A DNA stretch of 36,311 nucleotides, taken from NCBI GenBank assembly GCA_944332695.1, contig CALVKL010000003.1, positions 1 through 36,311 on the forward strand, in the 5' to 3' direction. Below, one piece after another: positions 32,308 through 36,311 of this stretch; within the stretch, counting starts at the first letter, position 1, and each line of letters starts with the position of its first letter. Source of the DNA: an uncultured Bacilli bacterium (GTDB lineage: Bacteria > Bacillota_I > Bacilli_A > RF39 > UBA660). A model generated the notes under the pieces. The model did no database searches. It was not told the DNA's origin and was given only the letters and a program-made list of their open reading frames with translations. Made by a program: the position numbers and the translations under genes.

Positions 32308-34524
32308 ATGACTAAGAAAAAAGTAAGAAAAGAACAAAAAAAAGATAATAATGCGAGAGTTGAAATATATGGCATCTTACTTATACTAGTCGCCATTATT
32401 GGTTGTTGTCGCTTTGGCCTTTTAGCTAATATAATTGTTGGTTTTTCTGGTTTTTTAGTAGGAGTTCTGTGGGCTTTTTTATTGGTAATTGTTGGTATTA
32501 TTGGCGGATATATGATAGTTAAAAGACAAAAACCAGATTTATTGACGACCAAATTAATTGGCTTATATATAATTATTTGTGGTATTTTAAGTTTTTTTCA
32601 TTTGGGCTATATCAAAAATTTAACTGTTGATGGAAGTTCTATTTCATATGGCTTAGTAATTGAAGAAACATTTAATAATTTAAATAACTTTATTGATGGA
32701 ACTACTGATATTCAAGGTGGCGGAATGATTGGAGCTTTATTAAGCGTTACTTTAGTTAAGCTAGTATCTTTACAAGGAGCGAGCGTCGTTAGTATTGTTT
32801 TAATTATTTGCGGCTTTATTATGCTTACAGGTATCACTATTTACGATATTATTAAATCATTAAAAGAAGGCGTTAAAAAAACTGTTCGAGGAACAATTGA
32901 TTTAACGCACAAAGTTAAAGATAAAGAACATATTAAGCAAGTGGAAGACGATTACGAAAAAGACAATAAGGTTGTTATCTCAAGTATGGATGAGTTAATG
33001 GTTGATGAAGAAAAATCTTTAGATGTTATTGAGACTATCGAATTAGATGAGATAAAAGAAACTAATGTTAATTATAAATTTCCACCCATTACTTTATTAA
33101 ATAAACCATATAAAAATAACAATAAAGATAATCAAGAAACTATTAAAGATACTGTTAATATTTTACAAGAGGTATTTCATGATTTTGGTGTCTTTGCCAA
33201 AGTTGTCGCTATTAATATAGGTCCTGCTGTTACACAATATGAATTAGAAATAAAAGCAGGAACTAAATTAAGTAGAATCGTTAGCTTAGATAAAGAACTA
33301 GCTTTATCATTAGCCGCTAAAAGTGTTCACATTCAAGCTCCAATTCCAGGCAAGAAAACAGTTGGCGTTGAAATACCAAATAAAAAAGTTACAATGGTAA
33401 GTGTAAGAGAAATTTTAGAAAATATTCCTAAAGGACTAGAAGATTCCAAACTATTAGTAACTTTAGGAAAAGATATAATGGGTAAACCAATTTTTTGTGA
33501 AATAAATAAAACTCCTCATTTACTAGTAGCAGGTTCGACTGGTTCTGGTAAATCAGTTTGCATCAACAGTATGTTGATATCAATTTTAATGAGAACTAAA
33601 CCAGAAGAGGTTCAATTAGTTTTAATTGATCCTAAAAAAGTTGAATTATCAATGTATAATGGCATTCCTCATTTAAAAACACCAGTTGTAACTGATCCTA
33701 AAAAAGCTAATATTGTCTTAAAAAAAATAGTTGCTGAAATGGAAAATAGATATGACTTATTTGAACAAAGTGGCACAAAAAATATTGCTGGGTATAATGC
33801 TTATATTGATAAAAAAAATAAATCAAAAGACGAACACAGTCAAATAAGGAAATTGCCTTATATTGTCGTAATAATTGATGAGTTAGCTGATTTAATGTTG
33901 GTAGCGGCTAAAGAAGTTGAGGAATCAATTATGCGTATTACTCAAATGGCTAGAGCTGCAGGAATTCATTTAATTGTTGCAACGCAACGACCATCAACTG
34001 ATGTTATTACTGGCGTTGTTAAAGCAAATATTCCATCTCGTATTTCTTTTGCCGTTTCTTCAAGCATTGATTCAAGAACTATTTTAGATATGACAGGTGC
34101 TGAAAAATTATTAGGTAAAGGTGATATGTTATTTTTACCACAAGGTGAAAATACACCAATAAGAGTTCAAGGGACATTTGTATCTGATGAGGAAATTAAA
34201 GCGGTTGTAGATTATACCATTTCGCAACAAAAAGCACATTATGATGAGAGTTTAACTATTGCAAGCGAAGATTTGAAAGGATCAACTACAATGACTGAAA
34301 AAGATGCAACCGAAGAACCTTTATATAACGAAATAGTTGAATTTGTTATAACGCAAGGTAAAGCAAGTGCATCATTACTTCAAAGGAGATTCAGATTAGG
34401 ATATAATCGAGCAGCCCGGGCAATTGATTTACTAGAAGAAAGAGGAATAATTGGCCCATCTAATGGTTCTAAACCTCGTGAAGTATTAGTTAAATTAGAA
34501 AATAAAGAAACTTCTCAAAATTGA
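32308..34524 (+). CDS. ftsK: DNA translocase FtsK/SpoIIIE
   Basis: Septum-anchored ATP-driven DNA pump that clears chromosome DNA from the closing septum. The 738-aa protein has four N-terminal membrane helices (about residues 17-75, 85-105 and 145-180), a charged linker, then the motor. The motor has an alpha domain with GPAVTQYELEIKAGTKLSRI, Walker A GSTGSGKS (from residue 409), Walker B YIVVIIDELADLM, and MARAAGIHLIVATQRPS. The C-terminal winged-helix gamma domain (about 675-735, RRFRLGYNRAARAIDLLEERGIIG) reads polar DNA sequences. ATG 32308 is preferred, as GAAGGTGAT precedes it; GTG 32299 overlaps that site. It follows ftsZ with its own promoter and ends convergently with lexA. Confidence 0.96.
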   Translation: MTKKKVRKEQKKDNNARVEIYGILLILVAIIGCCRFGLLANIIVGFSGFLVGVLWAFLLVIVGIIGGYMIVKRQKPDLLTTKLIGLYIIICGILSFFHLGYIKNLTVDGSSISYGLVIEETFNNLNNFIDGTTDIQGGGMIGALLSVTLVKLVSLQGASVVSIVLIICGFIMLTGITIYDIIKSLKEGVKKTVRGTIDLTHKVKDKEHIKQVEDDYEKDNKVVISSMDELMVDEEKSLDVIETIELDEIKETNVNYKFPPITLLNKPYKNNNKDNQETIKDTVNILQEVFHDFGVFAKVVAINIGPAVTQYELEIKAGTKLSRIVSLDKELALSLAAKSVHIQAPIPGKKTVGVEIPNKKVTMVSVREILENIPKGLEDSKLLVTLGKDIMGKPIFCEINKTPHLLVAGSTGSGKSVCINSMLISILMRTKPEEVQLVLIDPKKVELSMYNGIPHLKTPVVTDPKKANIVLKKIVAEMENRYDLFEQSGTKNIAGYNAYIDKKNKSKDEHSQIRKLPYIVVIIDELADLMLVAAKEVEESIMRITQMARAAGIHLIVATQRPSTDVITGVVKANIPSRISFAVSSSIDSRTILDMTGAEKLLGKGDMLFLPQGENTPIRVQGTFVSDEEIKAVVDYTISQQKAHYDESLTIASEDLKGSTTMTEKDATEEPLYNEIVEFVITQGKASASLLQRRFRLGYNRAARAIDLLEERGIIGPSNGSKPREVLVKLENKETSQN

Positions 34525-34540
34525 GAAGTTTTATATTTTT
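34508..34540. terminator. Bidirectional terminator between ftsK and lexA
   Basis: AAACTTCTCA (34508-34517) pairs with TGAGAAGTTT (34522-34531) around a four-base loop, followed by TATATTTTT on the plus strand. It overlaps both stop codons. Confidence 0.72.
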
Positions 34541-35148
34541 CGATATAAGCCAATTGCTTTACCTAATATTGTAACATTATTCATAATAAATGGTTCCATA
34601 GTGTCGTTTTCTGGTTGTAATCTGAAATATCCATTTTCTTTATAAAAAGTTTTTAAAGTCACTTCATTTTCATCGGTCATAGCTACAACTATCTCACCAT
34701 TGTTAGCTGTGTTTTTCCTTTCAACAATAACAATGTCGCCATCTAAAATGCCAGCATTTATCATACTTTCACCATCAACCAATAAAGTAAACACTTCTTT
34801 GTTTTTAGGGATAAGATAACTTGGTAAACTAAAGAATTCATTAGGTGTTTCAATTGCCTCAATAGGATTACCAGCAGTGATTTTACCGAGAAGAGGAACT
34901 TCTGTAATTAGTTCATTTTTAATATCGTATTCATTATCAACCAAAATTTCAATAGTTCTATTTTTACTTTCTTCTTTTCTGATATATCCTTTTTTTTCTA
35001 GATTGTTTAAATGAACTTGTACAGTTGCAGTACTAGATAAATTCATTTCTTTGCATAATTCTCTTACAGTAGGGGAATAACCATGTTTAACAACATAATG
35101 CTTAATAACATCTAACAGCTTTTCTTGTTGATTAGTTAATTTTTCCAT
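34531..35148 (-). CDS. lexA: SOS repressor LexA
   Basis: LexA represses DNA-damage genes until RecA filaments trigger its self-cleavage. The 205-aa protein has an N-terminal winged helix (residues 1-66: TVRELCKEMNLSSTATVQVHLNNLEKKGYI), a linker, and a C-terminal S24 peptidase domain. The cleavage bond A92-G93 (KITAGNPIE), catalytic S128 (DGESMINAGI) and catalytic K166 (VTLKTFY) are all present. AAAGGAGG (35153-35160) precedes the ATG. Its promoter contains two LexA-box-like palindromes, so autorepression is expected. It is divergent from a small two-gene operon with a still better box, the arrangement of lexA with yneA in Bacillus and sosA in Staphylococcus. Confidence 0.95.
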   Translation of the reverse strand: MEKLTNQQEKLLDVIKHYVVKHGYSPTVRELCKEMNLSSTATVQVHLNNLEKKGYIRKEESKNRTIEILVDNEYDIKNELITEVPLLGKITAGNPIEAIETPNEFFSLPSYLIPKNKEVFTLLVDGESMINAGILDGDIVIVERKNTANNGEIVVAMTDENEVTLKTFYKENGYFRLQPENDTMEPFIMNNVTILGKAIGLYRKI

Positions 35149-35174
35149 AAAACCTCCTTTAACATCCTATTTAC

Positions 35175-35203
35175 ATTTTAACACACAAATATACATTTGT
35201 CAA
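35175..35203 (-). promoter_or_regulatory. Promoter of lexA
   Basis: Read on the minus strand: TTGACA (35198-35203), a 17-base spacer and TAAAAT (35175-35180). A LexA-box-like palindrome fills most of the spacer and another abuts the -35. Confidence 0.8.
35186..35199. promoter_or_regulatory. LexA-box-like palindrome in the lexA promoter spacer
   Basis: CAAATATACATTTG, a near-palindrome matching the Bacillus SOS consensus CGAACRNRYGTTYG at 11 of 14 positions. The weakest of the three candidates. Confidence 0.5.
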
Positions 35204-35214
35204 ACAAATTTTCG
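35201..35214. promoter_or_regulatory. LexA-box-like site abutting the lexA -35
   Basis: CGAAAATTTGTTTG on the minus strand, matching the Bacillus SOS consensus at 12 of 14 positions. It overlaps the -35 of lexA. Confidence 0.6.
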
Positions 35215-35233
35215 ATTTTTGTTCTAAAAAAGC

Positions 35234-35262
35234 TTGACACGAAAATATGTTCGTGATATGAT
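35234..35262 (+). promoter_or_regulatory. SOS promoter of the two-gene operon
   Basis: TTGACA at 35234-35239, a 17-base spacer and TATGAT at 35257-35262; the A-rich AAAAAAGC before it is shared with the str promoter. The spacer is almost entirely the LexA box, so repressor and polymerase cannot bind together. Predicted start near 35269. Confidence 0.85.
35240..35253. promoter_or_regulatory. LexA (SOS) box
   Basis: CGAAAATATGTTCG matches the Bacillus SOS consensus CGAACRNRYGTTYG at 13 of 14 positions. It lies between the -35 and -10 of the SOS promoter. Confidence 0.85.
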
Positions 35263-35285
35263 TGTGTCATGAAAGGGATGGTGCT

Positions 35286-35474
35286 ATGGAATATTATACA
35301 ATTAATGATATTCAAATTTTAACTGGTTACGATGAAAAAAAGATTCGACTGATTATAAAAAAAATAAATGAAGAAATTGAAGAAAAATATAGAAATAATA
35401 TTTTAAAACCGTTATTATTTGTTGATAAAGTTGAAAAAAAATATTTTTTAAAAAGAATGGAGAATAAATTATGA
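35286..35474 (+). CDS. SOS-controlled small winged-HTH-like protein
   Basis: A 62-aa protein starting MEYYTINDIQILTGYDEKKIRLIIKKIN. The pattern is a short helix-turn-helix (TINDIQILTGYDEKKIRLII), a helix rich in Lys and Glu (NEEIEEKYR) and a C-terminal wing-like VDKVEKKYFLKRM. It recalls the small excisionase-like or MerR-like DNA-binding proteins of Firmicutes, where a similar segment ends in a KKYF motif. That is resemblance, not a proven family. ATG 35286 is chosen because AAAGGGAT (35272-35279) precedes it; the TTG at 35262 lies at the -10 element, upstream of the predicted transcript start. Its stop overlaps the next start (ATGA). A LexA-controlled promoter drives it, so it should be induced by DNA damage. 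Confidence 0.75.
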   Translation: MEYYTINDIQILTGYDEKKIRLIIKKINEEIEEKYRNNILKPLLFVDKVEKKYFLKRMENKL

Positions 35475-35611
35475 TAGAAATGTTGAAAGATAAAACTGTA
35501 ATCGCTTTTGTTATTATTTTTTTAGGAATTATTTTAATAAGTACTCCAAGTACCAAATTAGAAAACACTTATGAATTTAATGAAGAATATGTTTCTTCTA
35601 ATTTAAAATAA
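35471..35611 (+). CDS. SOS-controlled 46-aa single-pass membrane protein
   Basis: A very short gene, translationally coupled to the previous one by an ATGA overlap. The 46 residues have a short N-terminal segment (MIEMLKDK), one strongly hydrophobic helix (about residues 9-24, TVIAFVIIFLGIILIS) and an acidic C-terminal tail (about 25-46, with NTYEFNEEYVSS). The charge balance favours a C-terminus outside. It lacks the LysM domain of YneA. Position and regulation match the SOS division inhibitors YneA of Bacillus and SosA of Staphylococcus, both divergent from lexA, and the tiny SidA of Caulobacter is similarly a single helix. A membrane-active SOS toxin is the other option. Function is inferred. 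A terminator follows at once. Confidence 0.7.
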   Translation: MIEMLKDKTVIAFVIIFLGIILISTPSTKLENTYEFNEEYVSSNLK

Positions 35612-35612
35612 T

Positions 35613-35637
35613 TTTAGATTACTCTAAAGTTTTTTTT
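35613..35637 (+). terminator. Rho-independent terminator of the SOS operon
   Basis: TTTAGA (35613-35618) pairs with TCTAAA (35623-35628) around TTAC, followed by G and eight T residues. It overlaps the 3' end of the convergent nuclease gene. Confidence 0.8.
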
Positions 35638-36221
35638 AATTCTTTTTTAGCTACTTTTTTAACTTTTACTAAAATTTTACTTCGAAATTTCTTGTTAATA
35701 ATACAAATAATTATAATGATTATAATTAAAATACTGCCAACAATATAATATATATAATCATATGAATTTTCCCATATACCAACTCTGCTCATTTTAGCGA
35801 CTAGTTGACTGCTTTTTAATTCATCAAGATATTTATAATCACCATAAACATAATCTATTTTACCCAATCCTTTTTCAATTATTTTATTTTGTAATAATTT
35901 ATCATCTACAAAAACCCAAACTAAATGGCGATTATATTTATCTAGTTTATCACTATTATCATCATATTCAATTTCAATTTTATTAGCATTACTTAATAAT
36001 TGACACGTATAAAGACTAGCTTTTTCTCCATAAGGTTCAATTTTATTAGTAGATTCTGGGGTATCAATAGCTAAAAATCGTACTTTTATCTCTTCATTAT
36101 CTAATATTAGCCAAGCGGTATCACCGTCGACACATTCGCTAAATTCTACTAAAATTTTTTCTTCTGCATTAACATTAACTATAACTAGTAAGCTAATTAA
36201 AACTCCAAATAATACTTTCAT
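35619..36221 (-). CDS. Thermonuclease (SNase-like) with signal peptide and C-terminal membrane anchor
   Basis: A 200-aa protein on the minus strand. Residues 1-19 are a signal peptide (cleavage likely after VNA), residues 22-150 an SNase domain, and residues 157-178 a very hydrophobic helix followed by a strongly basic tail (KKFRSKILVKVKKVAKKELKK). Residues equivalent to the staphylococcal nuclease site are present: D34, R48 (KVRFLAIDTPE), D53, T54, E56 and R98 (KYNRHLVWVF). It should be an active calcium-dependent nuclease held on the outer face of the membrane, perhaps for nucleic acid scavenging or DNA uptake. ATG 36221 with AGGTGG before it is preferred to GTG 36230, which overlaps that site. 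It converges on the SOS operon with seven bases between stops. Confidence 0.88.
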   Translation of the reverse strand: MKVLFGVLISLLVIVNVNAEEKILVEFSECVDGDTAWLILDNEEIKVRFLAIDTPESTNKIEPYGEKASLYTCQLLSNANKIEIEYDDNSDKLDKYNRHLVWVFVDDKLLQNKIIEKGLGKIDYVYGDYKYLDELKSSQLVAKMSRVGIWENSYDYIYYIVGSILIIIIIIICIINKKFRSKILVKVKKVAKKELKKTLE

Positions 36222-36237
36222 ATTGACCACCTATAAT

Positions 36238-36267
36238 ATTATATCATACGGCAGACCATGTCCGCAA
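36238..36267 (-). promoter_or_regulatory. Putative promoter of the nuclease gene with an operator-like dyad
   Basis: Read on the minus strand: TTGCGG (36262-36267), an 18-base spacer and TATAAT (36238-36243). The dyad GC-N-GAC-N3-GTC-N-GC at 36251-36265 fills the -35 and spacer and is GC-rich in an AT-rich setting. It could be an operator or a small hairpin. Confidence 0.5.
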
Positions 36268-36280
36268 CCTAACTATTTTA

Positions 36281-36311
36281 ATTTTTTCAAAATAAAAAGC
36301 AAACTTCCTCT
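36281..36311 (-). terminator. Possible 3' arm of a terminator of a gene beyond the window
   Basis: Read on the minus strand the end of the window is AGAGGAAGTTTGC followed by TTTTTATTTT, as the second arm and U-tract of a rho-independent terminator would look. The first arm would lie outside the window, so this is a guess. Confidence 0.3.

Noticed and set aside
36251-36265. The GC-rich dyad as part of a tRNA or other stable RNA
   Set aside because: No cloverleaf or known RNA motif can be built around it; it is too short and lies in a promoter-like position.
1-36311. Mycoplasma genetic code (TGA as tryptophan)
   Set aside because: Tryptophans at conserved places such as the thioredoxin WCGPC site are TGG, and TGA ends conserved proteins at their expected length (dnaE, mtaB, ftsK).
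1-36311. CRISPR array, insertion sequence, prophage or integrated element
   Set aside because: No regularly spaced repeats, transposase, integrase or terminal inverted repeats were seen; gene content is mostly conserved housekeeping.

Overview
The window comes from a strongly AT-rich, low-GC bacterium of the Bacilli/Mycoplasmatota type. Gene orders are Firmicutes-like: mrnC-rlmB-sigH, dnaG-rpoD, rpsL-rpsG-fusA-tuf, rsmE-mtaB, murG-murB-divIB-ftsA-ftsZ, and lexA with a divergent SOS operon. Tryptophan is written TGG and many genes end in TGA (dnaE, mtaB, ftsK), so the mycoplasma code is not used. Cell-wall and division genes, sigH and a LexA system point to a walled, gut-type uncultured Bacilli rather than a true mycoplasma. 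That taxonomic placement is inference.

Layout. 1-2545: rbgA, mrnC, rlmB and a SigH-like sigma factor, tightly packed. 2657-4859: a large sigma-70-like gene split into three frames by two -1 shifts, both at A-runs, with extra region-4-like modules at its C-terminus. 4923-5459: a DUF6512-like membrane protein on the minus strand. 5563-8359: dnaG-rpoD. 8372-9571: a promoter, a Nudix/winged-helix regulator with a degenerate Nudix box, and a pilin-like membrane protein. 9579-13977: the str operon with a strong promoter, a leader hairpin, rpsL-rpsG-fusA-tuf and a terminator. 14014-14184: rpmB (L28), minus strand, with its own promoter and terminator. 14301-20963: dnaE, a prepilin, cvpA, trxA, rsmE, an acidic membrane protein and mtaB, overlapping or nearly so. 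20950-21805: a self-contained unit of an unrecognised 123-aa gene and a prepilin. 21826-24238: recD2 and a 51-aa membrane protein. 24349-26668: an ABC-type permease without an ATPase.

26677-34531 is a division region. A divergent MraZ is transcribed away from murG-murB-divIB-ftsA-ftsZ, and ftsK follows beyond a long terminator hairpin. 34531-35611 is an SOS region. lexA faces a two-gene operon encoding a 62-aa winged-HTH-like protein and a 46-aa single-pass membrane protein, driven by a promoter with a LexA box in its spacer. A membrane-anchored thermonuclease-like protein closes the window.

The most interesting items are the SOS operon with its tiny membrane protein (a candidate division inhibitor placed like yneA/sosA), the twice-frameshifted sigma factor with tandem region-4-like modules, and the unrecognised gene plus prepilin unit. 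Most of the rest is housekeeping. No CRISPR array, insertion sequence, tRNA or rRNA was seen.
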